DNA of 64,000 nucleotides from the NCBI GenBank assembly GCA_033557465.1, contig CM066035.1:898287309-898351308 (forward strand), written 5' to 3'. The notes beneath the pieces are model-generated. The model saw only the letters and a program-made list of their open reading frames with translations, was not told the DNA's origin and ran no database searches. Source of the stretch: Ichthyophis bannanicus (Eukaryota > Chordata > Amphibia > Gymnophiona > Ichthyophiidae). The position numbers and the translations under genes were made by a program. Shown piece after piece: positions 52,651 to 62,410 of this stretch (position 1 is the first letter of the stretch; each line of letters begins with the position of its first letter).

Positions 52651-53159
52651 TGAGGCACTCTGTGGAATGTCTGAAGAGATTCCAGGTGCATGTGGCCTGC
52701 TGAAGATGGGGGGTCTCTGAATAATAGGGGGTAGCGGGTGCATGGTCCCCCTTTTTTTTAAATTTGTTTACATTTATTTTAATTAACTCAAATTCATTTA
52801 CTATCTCTCTTTTGTTGCTGGGGTCCTTTTTTTCTCCTCTCCTGGCTGCTAGAGGTGGACCTGCAGGTGGAGGAGAGGAGGGATGATTGAGGGGCAACTT
52901 GGTGGGGGATGGGGGGATTCTTTTCAGGCTCCCGGGACTGTGTCAGGACCACCATGGTCCTGGAGCATAGGCCTGCATAGAACTGATTCACTTCACTGGG
53001 GAGTTTTCCTCATTGCCCCTTCTTTTTCTCTCTCTCAATGTCTTGATTTTGGGGGAAGCTGGGAGGGAGTTGGATGAGGGGAGGAAAGATTTTCAAAAAA
53101 CGTATGCCTTGAATAGTTGGCTGTTACTGCATTATGTTTGTTGACATTCTCTGATGGTT
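52651..53159. other. Possible L1 3' region, nothing else seen
   Basis: G-rich patches (52880-52930) may be the 3' UTR of the preceding L1 remnant. No poly-A is evident. Confidence 0.35.
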
Positions 53160-53306
53160 TATTTATTTTATTTATTTATTTAAACATTTTTCTATACTGC
53201 TTTGTCCTTCAATCAGAGCGGTTTACATTCTAACAAACATTTTACATAGAACAGTTGAACAGTAAACAGTATTATATCATAGTCTACAAAGAACAAGGAA
53301 CAATTG
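53160..53306 (-). mobile_element. L2-type LINE/SINE 3' end, cut by the DIRS element
   Basis: TTTATTTATTTATTTAAAC, TATACTGCTTTGTCCTTCAA and GAGCGGTTTACATTC on + are the reverse of the L2 3' signature. It stops at the DIRS inverted terminal repeat. Confidence 0.6.
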
Positions 53307-53468
53307 GTTCTCCAGGACCAAGCAGGAAGTCAGTCCTCACATATGGGTGACATCGACGCCGATGAAGCCCCAGCAGAGCATTTCCCCAGCTTTCCATGAA
53401 AGCCTTTGGGAATGCAGGCACGCATGCTCGGTTTCCTTCCCGCCTAAAGGTGCCATCTTACCTCAGTC
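53307..53468 (+). repeat. DIRS 5' inverted terminal repeat
   Basis: From TTCTCCAGGACCAAGC through CATCGACGCCGATGAAGCC to GGTGCCATCTTACCTCAGTC. Reverse-complementary to 60201-60390 with few differences. Confidence 0.88.
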
Positions 53469-53720
53469 TTTCTTTTTCCGAGAAGCCCATCGGACGTGTG
53501 TCCTGTCATCCCGGATAAAAGTTTGATTTTTTTGGTGATTCTCGCTATTTTTTTCTTCTCCGGTTCAACGCCGGTTCCCCTCCCGCCAGGTTCGGTACAC
53601 CAATATCGAGCCCATTTTCTTCTTTTCGGTTTTTGCCCTTCGTGGCTGGCGTTCGCGCCCTTTTTTGCTTTTTCCCTGGAAGGCCGGTCCTTTGACCTCG
53701 CGGGGACTCTTTTTTCCCCG

Positions 53721-55720
53721 ATGGCTTCCAGCGGTTTTAAAAAGTGTGATCAGTGTAAGAAGTTGATGTCTCTCACCGACACACACGACTGCTGCCTTCG
53801 GTGCCTCGGTCCTGATCACGACCCTAAGACGTGTGGACCATGTGGGAAGATGTCTTCCAAGGCACTGCGAAGTCGCCAGCAGCAGAAAGAAAGGCTTTTC
53901 TCTGACTCAGCCTTCGGCCGGGCCCAGACTTCATCTGAGGCCTCGACATCTCGGGGTTCGGATCCCAAGCGCCGTCGTGGCTCCTCGGACAGGGGGTCCC
54001 CCGACCGAGAATGCAAGAGGAAGAAGCGGCTCGTGAGGGTGTCGTCAGAAGAGGTCCCTGGCTCCTCGAGGGCCAGGTCTAAGACCCCCGACCGTCGCCC
54101 CGGGCCCGTGGAACAAGAGAAGCCTGCCAAAGTTCCTCGCGTGGAGCCGGAGTCTGCTGGACATGTAAGCCCTGTAGTCCTTGAGGACTCTCCTCCCAGA
54201 GAGCCGATGTCGGGCCCGGCGCCACCGGGGCCCGAGTCGGTGGCTGCTGCGTCTCCCGAGCTGAGTCTCAGGATGACAGCCTTGGAGTGCAGACTGTCTG
54301 CCTTCATGGAGCAGCAGAGGGCACTGATGGCTAGCCTGTCTGGCGCATCTGCCCCGACCACCGGGACATCGACATCAAAGTCGACCCCAGAGACCGAGCC
54401 GATACTCGAGGCCATGATGGCTCGAGGTTGACCTCGGTCGCAGTCTCATTCAACCTCCCGTTCGGGACCGAGGGCGTCGATGCTGGTGCCTCTGGTGTCG
54501 GGGCAGGTGCTCCCGGGCCCCGCGGGGTCAGATCCTGACTCCTCGTCGGACGAGTCCGCCTGGGAGACGGAGGATGAGGAGTCCCCTGACACATTCAAGA
54601 CTCGGTGCGTCCCGTCGGACTCACTGCAGTCTGAACCCCGGAGTAGATCCCCTCCGGAGGATACCCGGTTCTCGGAGTTTGTCCGGGATATGGCCACCGC
54701 GATGGCTATCCCGGCGGACCCCGAGGAAGAGCCTCGAGCCGAGGAGCTTGAGGCCCTGCAGTACGACTCTCCTCCGAAGGAGGCCTTTACTGTCCCAGTT
54801 CCTCCGATGCTGGAACGGCTCCTCTTCCGGATGTGGGAGGCACCGGCCTCTGCGCCGGTTTTAAGCAAGCGGGTCGATTCAATCTATCGACTCTGAAAGA
54901 GCCCTGGCTTTCAAAATGCGCAGCTACCACACCACACCATAGTTGAGGAATCGGCCATGCATCGCCTGAAGAGTCAGAAGATGCACTCCACGGTCCCCCC
55001 GGCAGGGAGGCCCGTAACCTCGATGGTGTTGGTAGAAAGTGCTTCCAGGGCTCGATGCTTGCTTGCCGTGTCCAGTCTTACCACCTGTACATGGGCATGT
55101 ACTTGCGAGACCTGGCCAAGAAGTTGGCCGGGTTCTCTGCTGGTCTCTCCGGGGAGCCCTTGCAGAGATTCAAGTCCTTGTCCTTGGGGATTCGGGACTG
55201 CTCCAAGTTTATGTCCTGCGCCGCCTACAATGGCTTCGAGGCTTCGGTCCGAGTTGCGGCAGCCGACATCGTGGCTCGACGCCAGGCATGGCTGCAGTCA
55301 TCGGACCTCGAGCCTTGGGTTCAGGACAAGTTGGTCGATGTCCCTTGCCGAGGTGAGAACCTGTTTGGCAAGCCCATGGCCGAGAAGGCCACACAGCTCG
55401 AGACCGAGCACCTTACAAGGACAAGGCTCTCTAGAAAGACCTCTGCCCCTTCTTACAAAAAGAAGGGCTCGGTTAAAAAGCCCTGTTACCCGAGGAAGGC
55501 ACTGCCTACAAACAGTACCCACAATATCAGGCTGCCCAAACTGCCCCTCAGGGTCAGCAAGCCAAGGGGCAGGGTAATGGGCCCCATAGGCAGAGGACCC
55601 CCAAGCCTCCGGCCCCTGCTCCCACTCAGCAGGGTGGGGGGTTTTGACTCCTTCAGCATAGCCTCTCCGTCCCTGCTCTCCCAACCCTGCACAAGGGGTC
55701 GCCTCGCTCTGTTTGCCCAC
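53721..55720 (+). pseudogene. DIRS gag
   Basis: Starts at the ATG 53721 (MASSGFKKCDQCKKLMSLTD). A Cys/His cluster follows (CDQCKK, then HDCCLRCLGPDHDPKTCGPC), typical of vertebrate DIRS ORF1. A long polar, basic region includes KRRRGSSDRGS. The C-terminal gag block (YMGMYLRDLAKKLAGFSAGL, AWLQSSDLEPWVQDKL, CRGENLFGKPMAEK) lies at 55085-55390 in another frame. Breaks are an in-frame TGA at 54429-54431, likely frameshifts near 54880 and 55040, and read-through into the RT frame after about 55700. Gag probably forms the element's particle and binds RNA. Confidence 0.8.
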
Positions 55721-56290
55721 CAGTGGCCACTCATCACTGGAGACAGTTGGGTGTTAAGCATAGTCCAAAAGGGCTATGCACTACACTTTCAGCAACTGCC
55801 TCCTCCATACTTTCCAGGGGAGCCTCCAAGGCCTCCCCTGCACACAGATCTTCTCCTTCAGGAGCTACAAGGTCTGTTGGTAGACAGAGCGGTGGAGCCT
55901 GTGCCTCCCCCCTTGCAAGGTCAAGGGTTCTACTCCAGATATTTCCTTGTACCCAAAAGAACCGGTGGTCTTTGACCTATTCTGGATCTCAGAAACCTCA
56001 ACAAGTTCCTGGAGAAGGAAAAGTTCAAGATGCTTACTCTTGGAACACTTCTGCCCTACCTCCAGCAGGGAGATTGGCTATGCTCCTTAGATCTAAAGGA
56101 TGCGTATACCCACATCCTCATTCATCCAGACCACAGAAGGTACCTCAGGTTCATTGTGGGAGGAAACCATTATCAGTACAGAGTGCTGCCTTTTGGCCTT
56201 ACCTCCGCTCCCAGGGTCTTTACCAAATGCCTGGCAGTGGTGGCGGCCTACCTGATAAATCAGGGAATCTTTGTCTTCCCCTATCTGGAT
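55700..56290 (+). pseudogene. DIRS reverse transcriptase, N-terminal part, cut at the catalytic box
   Basis: Reads LITGDSWVLSIVQKGYALHF, then YSRYFLVPKRTGG, an in-frame TGA (55973-55975), LDLRNLNKFLEKEKFKMLTL, CSLDLKDAYTHILIHPDHRR (motif A) and YQYRVLPFGLTSAPRVFTKC (motif B). It breaks off in VFPYLD, the start of the YLDD catalytic box, at 56290. PLE sequence follows directly. The rest of RT and most of RNase H are absent. Confidence 0.88.
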
Positions 56291-56411
56291 ATCGTCTATA
56301 AAACGCTTCCATAATTTTATATGATGTTTATACGGAGTGGACCCCAGCCACTGTTCTTCATAACGAGCCATGTAGAGGGTGGCTATGGAAGGAGCACAAG
56401 GAGCACAAGAA

Positions 56412-57565
56412 AGTGGCTGGGGTCCACTCCATATAAACATCATATAAAATTATGGAAGCGTTTTATAGACGATATCTTTTTACTCTGGGAGGGTACGATA
56501 GAACAGTTTGAGGAATTTCATCAGTGGTTAAATAGCTGTGAGGCCAATATACAGTTTACCTACGAGTGTAATAGGGAGGCAATTACTTATCTTGATGTTA
56601 GGATCATTAAACGAATAGGAGGATGGGCTACTACAGTTTTTCGAAAATCAATAGATAGAAATACATTTTTACATTTTCATAGTGCCCATCCTCCTCGTTT
56701 GAAGACGGGGTTACCATTTTCTCAATTCCTCAGGTATAGGAGGAATTGTTCCATGCGATCAGATTATAAAATTCAGTCTCAGCAGCTTATATCACATTTT
56801 AGAGATAGGGGATATCCGCCCCTGGTAATTAAAAAAGCTTATCAGAGAGCTTTGTATAACAATCGAGAGTTGTTATTGCATCCGGGCTCCAGCCCAAATC
56901 AGGCAACAGATGAAACACATGTAAATCTGATCACTCCCTATTCACCATTGAGTCATTTCATTCAAAAAATTGTTAGAAAACATGAATCGGTGTTGCACGT
57001 GGTTCCAGCCCTTCGTAGTAAAACGATTAGATGTGTGTGGCAACGCGGGAGAAATCTCCAAGAATTTTTGAGCCCTTCGCGGTTGCGGAAGCAGGTTTAT
57101 TTGGGGAATGCTAATGAAGAGTTGAGAGGCCATTATAAATGTGGCCATTGTACAGTATGTGATATTACAGAGGAAGTGCAGACTTTTTGTCATCACGGTA
57201 AGGAGTACCGATTACGTCATCATTCAGATTGTGAGTCAACTTATGTGATATACATTGTACAGTGTCCCTGTCGATTGGTGTATGTTGGTAATACCACCAG
57301 GAAGTTTAAAACCCATATGGCTGAGCATAAGAGCCGTCTGAAGCATGAAATATTGGAGGCTCCTATGGTGCAACACTGCCTGACATTTGAACATACATTT
57401 GCTGACATGCAATGTTTTTGTATAGAGAAGGTTAACTTTGGCCAGCGGGGCCGGTCGCAAGAGCAATGGCTTTCTGTGCGAGAGCAGAGGTGGATTTTTG
57501 AATTAGGTTCGGTTGCACCAGAGGGGTTAAATGAAAAGATCGATTGGCGGGTCTGTATGGTATGA
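56412..57565 (+). CDS. PLE RT motif C through GIY-YIG endonuclease
   Basis: The open frame (formally from 56321; residues before 56412 are inverted-arm antisense) contains LWKRFIDDIFLLW (RT motif C), FSQFLRYRRNCS, KKAYQRALYNNR and a Cys cluster CGHCTVC. GIY-YIG follows (YVIYIVQCPCRLVYVGNT), then MAEHKSRLK and REQRWIFEL near the end. Note VGNT where other copies have GKT/GQT. No stop across about 380 residues. RT motifs A and B are missing, so it is 5'-truncated. Confidence 0.85.
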
Positions 57566-58059
57566 TTTAGGAGTTTTTATCGGAGCAGGTATAGTGTATT
57601 TAAATAGATAGGAACAGGGCAGGTCTTTGCGCCCTTAGGTTTATCGGTATGCAGCATATTTTAAGTAGAGTGCCCTGAGAAACAGGGTAGAAATGCCAGT
57701 CGCGGTGGTTTTGTGTTAGAACTAAGGAGGATGATAGATGAAAGTTGGTGAGAGTAATTTGATGAAGAGCCCTTAGTGGGCTGAGTATAGCTTTAAAACC
57801 TGGCAAGTGGGTTATCCCGCATGCGCAGCGTTTTTTCACCGGTTATGGTTAATTGGATTGCAAGCTTGCACGGTGTAGCAGAAGGACGTGGGCAGCATTT
57901 AGTAAGTTTTGGAAGATTATGTTTTAATTATTTAGGTTTGATGTGATGTAAGGGGGAAGCATTTTAGTAGTGAATGGGATTTTTTTAATTTTTTGTTTTC
58001 TGCTTTTTGGTTTCATAGGTGTTTTAAGAGCTGTAGTTTGGATGTTTGGCATTTGAGAT

Positions 58060-58122
58060 ATTACCTCTGAAGAACCGCGAGGAGAAATGCGTTGGCAGTG
58101 CCAAGGAACGGCGTTGGGTGAT
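58060..58122 (+). ncRNA. Hammerhead-like ribozyme of the nested PLE
   Basis: Core CTGAAGA (58067-58073) and GAAA (58084-58087). Stem II is CC-GCGA-GG, capped by a GNRA loop. Stem III includes UGC/GCG at its base and TTGGC/GCCAA further out. Stem I ATTACCT pairs with GGGTGAT allowing two GU pairs. The cleavage position is GTT rather than GTC, which is permitted but usually slower. Confidence 0.6.
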
Positions 58123-58493
58123 TTGCAAAGCTAAGAAATAGTTCTATTGCCAATTGGTTTAACCACAGCCATTGAGTTTACAAAGAGGTTTTGGTATTTA
58201 AGAAGAACAGAAAGATTATTTGAACAAGATAAAACATTATTCTTTTGAGTGGGCTGGATGAAGTTAGGATAGTGCACTGAGTTACTATAAAATACAAAAG
58301 AGGTCGTTGATGTAATATTGGGAGAAACAGTAGGTCACTTTTGGCCACATTTTCCCATAATCTGAGACCTTGTGAGTTGTAATAAGAGTGCACTTCCTTC
58401 TAAAAAGTACCCACAAGAGAAGAAAGATTATCATTTACTACAATAGTTGTGATATATTTGGAGTGTATTGATTTGAGTTTTAAACTTCTGCTC

Positions 58494-58806
58494 CAGGCAA
58501 CCGCATCCTCTGCAGGTAGCAGCAGATGCTTTTCTGATTCCCTGGTCTCAGGGCCTTCTGTATGCGTTTCCTCCCACGCCCTTGGTGGCCCGAACTCTGT
58601 TCAAGATTCTTCAGGACAAGGCCTCAGTCCTCCTGGTGGCTCCCAGGTGGCCCAGACAGCCCTGGTTTCCACTTCTGCTTCAATTGGCAGTGGATTCCCC
58701 TCTGCCTCTGGGGGTGCAACCCGACCTTCTCTCTCAGGATCAGGGTTCCCTTCTGCACCCCAATCTCAAAGCTCTACATTTGATGGGCTGGAGGCTGCAA
58801 GGGTAG
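58494..58806 (+). pseudogene. DIRS pol C-terminal remnant
   Basis: Reads AADAFLIPWSQGLLYAFPPT, LFKILQDKASVLLVAPRWPR, QPWFPLLLQLAVD and LLSQDQGSLLHPNLKALHLM, the usual end of the DIRS RT/RNase H polyprotein before the recombinase. It overlaps the recombinase frame, which is normal for DIRS. Everything between YLD and this point is lost. Confidence 0.75.
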
Positions 58807-59843
58807 TTTTGGCTCCCTGGGGCCTATCTCAGGAGGTTGAGGAAGTTCTCCTAGCCTCTAGGAAACAATCCACTAGAAAAACCTATGCTCTTAAATGGAA
58901 AAGTTTTTCAGTGTGGTGTCAGTTACGTACAGAGGATCCTTTCTCCTGTACTGTACCAGTAGTGCTTCAGTACTTACTGCACTTATCCAATCAAGGTCTT
59001 AAGTCCAATTCTGTTCGGGTCCACCTCTCAGCTCTAGCAGCTCACCACTCACTGGTGGAAGGACATTCCCTGTCGTTTCACCCCTTGGTGTCCCGCTTTC
59101 TCAAAGGCTTGCTTTTGCTCTAGCCTCCCATCCGTCCTCCTGCTCCTGAGTGGGAGTTGAATGTGGTCTTGCAGCAGCTGACTCGCCCACCTTTTGAGCC
59201 GATGGCTACTTGCCCTCTCCGCTTCCTGTCCTGGAAGACACTCTTCTTGATAGCCCTAACTTCGGCCAGGCGAGTGAGTGAGCTTCAGGCCCTGGTCTGT
59301 GACAGGCCTTACACCAGATTCTATAGGAATAGGGTAGTCCTCAGGACTCATCCAAAGTTCCTCCCAAAGGTTGTCTCCTCTTTCCACCTCAACCAGGAGG
59401 TGGTTCTTCCAACATTCTTCCCTAGGCCTCATGCAAGCCAGGCTGAAGCAGTTCTGCATACCCTGGACTGTAGGAGGGCCTTATCCTTCTACCTTGACTG
59501 TACGCTGGGGCACAGAAGGGCTACTCAGCTCTTCGTATCTTTTGACCCTAATAAGTTAGGGTTGGCTGTGTCCAAGCGTACCTTGTCCATCTGGGTGGCT
59601 GACTGTATCACCTGGGCTTACAAGGCAGCTGACCTTCCTTTGCAGGGTCGGGTTACGGCCCACCGTGTGAGGGCAATGTCTGCCTCAGTGGCTCATCTCC
59701 TCTCTGTACCGTTGGTAGACATCTGCAGGGCTGCAACTTGGTCTTCAAGCCAGACTTTTGCGGCCCATTACTGTCTGGAGAGGGAGTCCCGTAGGGACAG
59801 TGCTTTTGGCCAGGCAGTACTCCGGAATCTCTTTAAGGTTTAG
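58760..59843 (+). pseudogene. DIRS tyrosine recombinase
   Basis: It integrates the circular DNA form. The N-terminal SAM-like part is SRKQSTRKTYALKWKSFSVW and LKSNSVRVHLSALAAHHSLV. The catalytic part has the first Arg in LTSARRVSELQAL, His-x-x-Arg in VTAHRVRAMSASVA, and the C-terminal His/Tyr in TFAAHYCLE. One in-frame TAG at 59121-59123 separates 58449-59120 from 59124-59843, which are in the same frame. All four catalytic residue types (R, H, R, Y) are present. A single lesion makes this one of the better-preserved recombinases of its type in view. Confidence 0.88.
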
Positions 59844-59977
59844 GCAACTCCTGCCCTCTGTTGGGCTACCGGTGGAGGTTGTGTCAGTGAAAAGCCTTTC
59901 TTTGATGCTGGAACTAGAGGGAGTTCTCTTGTTCAGCCTGGGTTCCTCGGTAGCCCAGAGCTAGGGAGTCACCCATA

Positions 59978-60122
59978 TGTGAGGACTGACTTCCTGCTTG
60001 GTCCTGGAGAAAGAGTAGTTACTCACCTGTAAGGACTGACTTCCTGCTTGGTCCTGGAGAAAGAGTAGTTACTCACCTGTAACAGGTGTTCTCCAGGAGC
60101 AGCAGGAATCAGTCCTCACAAC
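59978..60122 (+). repeat. DIRS internal complementary region
   Basis: Contains GGACTGACTTCCTGCTTGGT...CTCACCTGTAA, duplicated in tandem (about 49 bp unit). It is followed by its inverted match ACAGGTGTTCTCCAGGAGC...CAGTCCTCAC. It repeats the outermost bases of both terminal repeats, as needed to circularise DIRS DNA. Confidence 0.8.
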
Positions 60123-60200
60123 CCTCCCTCCTCCCCTGGGAGTTGCAGTTGTACATAGTTTATTTTTCATTTTTGTGTGCTATTCTTAGCTATGTCATTT

Positions 60201-60390
60201 GACTGAGGTAAGATGGCACCTTTAGGCGGGAAGGGAACCATGCATGCGTGCCTGCATTCCCAAAGGCTTTCATGGAAAGCTGGGGAAATGCTCCGCTGTG
60301 GCTTCATCGGCGTCGATGACACCCGCTGGGGCTTCATCGGCGTCGATGACACCCGTATGTGAGGACTGATTCCTGCTGATCCTGGAGAAC
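60201..60390 (+). repeat. DIRS 3' inverted terminal repeat
   Basis: GACTGAGGTAAGATGGCACC through to CTGATCCTGGAGAAC, inverse of 53307-53468. A 29-bp unit with CTTCATCGGCGTCGATGACA is duplicated in tandem (about 60298-60355), absent from the 5' copy. Confidence 0.88.
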
Positions 60391-60639
60391 ACCTGTTACA
60401 GGTGAGTAACTACTCTATCTTATCTAGGGGCAAGGTAGTCTGAGAACTATGTATATGGTCATGAGGATATGACAACTATTTACAATTTTAAGTATCATAT
60501 TTATGTTTATTAGTCCATTGCTTTGGAACAGGAGGAAGGGAGTTCACAAGGATTTCTGTACTCGGGTATGCAGATTTTCAAAAGAAAAAAAACACATGCG
60601 TGTTGGTCTAGAGACATAGATCTATTCATGGACTTTGTG
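60391..60639. other. Spacer, nothing recognised
   Basis: Right flank of the DIRS element; may include the rest of the L2-type tail cut at 53306. No gene. Confidence 0.35.
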
Positions 60640-61075
60640 TGGCAGTGCTGTGCTCCTCGGCTTTTCTTATTTTACGGCACACTTTGGAGTGTGTTCAATC
60701 GTGGCGGCACACCAAACCCAGTTTTGCATGATGCTCACTCTCTGTCCCTCCCGCTAGCAGCCCTTTTATCCTGGGTGGGTCTCATTCTGCTGGGTTCAGT
60801 CTGATGTGTGAATATGTGCGGTCGGCAAAGACCCACCCAGGAAAGAAGCACTGTCCTTGTACTGGGGGAGTAAGACTACCTGGTTTCCTGCGCTAGTATT
60901 AAGTAGGCAGTTTAGAAAGCAGAGGGCTTTTCTCTGGGGCATTGTTCAATGAAATGGAGCAACACCCTCATGAACCCATGATTAACCGTACTGCTATCAG
61001 TCACCCCAAGGCACACCAAGGGCTTTTCAAGGGCAACCAGTATGCCGTAGCGCAGTGGTTGAGAAGCACTGCTTT
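60640..61075. mobile_element. Possible hAT-type MITE
   Basis: The right end, reversed, reads CAGTGCTTCTCAACCACTGC, then GGTGTGCCTTGGGG. The left end has GGCAGTGCTGTGCTCC and TTTACGGCACAC. 'CAGTG-TTCTCAACC ... GGCACACC' is a common hAT-type end. Arms are diverged and no 8-bp duplication was established. Confidence 0.4.
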
Positions 61076-61207
61076 AGTGGACAGTTCCGATATTTCAGTG
61101 TTAAGAGTTAGGCCCCTCAGAATAAGGACATGCCAGCTGGCCTTTCTTTTATGAAGTGACCTCGTAGTTACAGCAGCATTTATCTCTATGCTGATTAAGT
61201 CCTGGGT

Positions 61208-61420
61208 TATAGAAACATAGAGATATAAAGATATAGAAACATAGAAACATGATGGCAGAAAAACACCATATGGCCTATCTAGTCTACCCTTCCATATCAA
61301 CTACTAGAGTCCCTTTTTTCCTCAAGTCTTACAACTGAATGTGATCTTGTACAAGTTCCTTTGGAGCACTTTTTATCCAGGCTCTGCACTAATTTGCAAA
61401 GAGTCCAATGCTGAAAGAGG
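61208..61420 (-). pseudogene. CR1-type LINE 3' end
   Basis: AGAAACATAGAAACATGATG with GGCAGAAAAACACCATATGG and CCTATCTAGTCTACCC is the reverse of the common CR1 3' end (TGCCATCATGTTTCTATGTTTCTA). 5'-truncated, non-coding. Confidence 0.6.
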
Positions 61421-61439
61421 CCCATCCACCCTGTCTGGA

Positions 61440-62253
61440 CATCCAAAATCTGGACGGACCAGATTAGACCCCATTTCTGTAACCATGGGAGCCATACAGT
61501 CCCACAGGTGCAGAATCGGGAACTAGATGGGCTGGTTGTGTCCCAATCCCAAGGGCCTGGACGTCCATCCCCCTCCCTGTCTAGCCCTCAACATCCTACT
61601 GCAGGAGCCCCGGTGCCGTGGTGTCCTGCCACCATGTTAATGGGACACTATGCATGAGCTCAGATAGGGCCACTGCCATCCTACTCTTTGTTCCCTGCCA
61701 TCCGGACATCAGCAGGGGATGCTGGGACTGGGATTGGGCGGCGGGGACCTACCTCCGGCTGTCCTGCGTCTTTGGCTGCCCTAGGTACCCGGTACCCGGT
61801 ATCCATTGGAGTTATTCCACCTCTGCGGTGGAATAAGTATGATGGCCATTTCCACACTGCTGGATGTACAGGGCTGTGACCAGAATAGGCTCTGTACGTC
61901 CGGGGTTATAGGGCCGCCTCCGCACCTCCCACTCTCCTCTTTGTCGCCACTCCCTCCCACCCCCGTCCAGAGCTTCCCACACTGTGGCCCTGAATGTGCA
62001 GGGAGCTTTGGGCCTGGAATCGGATTCCAGCGGCTAGAGGACATCCACCCCAGACGTTTGACCCCACTAGTCGGCACTCTGCATACCGGCCAAAGTAAAA
62101 GTGTGCGCATACATTTATCTTGAAAACTGCCTGAGGATAAATCATGAAGCATTCATCAGTCTGTCTTTCTTGGTTTATGTAATTTTAGTAAACATTTTCT
62201 GTAAGTAAAGCATCTTTTACACCCGGAAAAGGGCTCTTTGGTAATTGCCTGCC
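61440..62253. repeat. Second copy of the GTACGTCC/hairpin repeat family
   Basis: Shares wording with 6619-7250: GGACATCC, a GAATAGG...GTACGTCC stretch, and a TTATTCCACC/GGTGGAATAA hairpin at 61812-61836 comparable to the stem at 6853. Non-coding; boundaries unclear. Confidence 0.4.
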
Positions 62254-62267
62254 AGAGACATAGTTTG

Positions 62268-62396
62268 AAAACAAAACTCCAAAGTCCCAATGTTAGTGAT
62301 CACAATTAAAACTCAAGAAGACAAAAATCACCAATCCTCAGCATGAATCGTTTTTTGAAAAAGATTCATGCTGAGGATTGGTGATTTTTGTCTTCT
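62268..62396. mobile_element. 129-bp snapback insertion with 14-bp target duplication
   Basis: AGAGACATAGTTTG occurs at 62254-62267 and 62397-62410. Between the copies lie 48 nt of unique sequence, then two perfect 34-nt inverted arms (62316-62349 and 62363-62396) around a 13-nt spacer. The plan (one-sided extension, inverted arms, 14-bp duplication) equals that of the PLE insertions, in miniature. Confidence 0.7.
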
Positions 62397-62410
62397 AGAG
62401 ACATAGTTTG

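Larger units (their letters stand above)
56288..58493 (+). mobile_element. Penelope-like element inserted in the DIRS RT
   Basis: Short inverted left arm 56288-56355, with diverged inverted similarity continuing to about 56395, opposes 56412-56476 at the 5' end (both encode the FIDDI region). A long open frame and a terminal region to about 58493 follow. The terminal region shares GCATGCGCAGCGTTTTTTC and ACGTGGGCAGCA with the PLE at 48-51 kb (50759-50812) and carries a hammerhead at 58060. No target duplication is visible. The DIRS resumes at a different point of its gene, so a deletion accompanied or followed insertion. Confidence 0.82.
53307..60390 (+). mobile_element. DIRS-type tyrosine-recombinase retroelement, interrupted by a PLE
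   Basis: Inverted terminal repeats (53307-53468 and 60201-60390), gag, RT and a tyrosine recombinase lie in order on +. An internal complementary region at about 59980-60120 repeats both outer ends. There is no target duplication, as expected for DIRS, which integrates by recombinase. A PLE occupies 56288-58493, and most of the RNase H region is missing there. About 4.9 kb remains without the PLE. Confidence 0.92.

Noticed and set aside
57663..57700. Possible extra hammerhead (CCCTGAGAAACAGGGTAGAAA)
   Set aside because: CTGAGAA lacks the invariant GA step of the core and no stem I pairing could be found.
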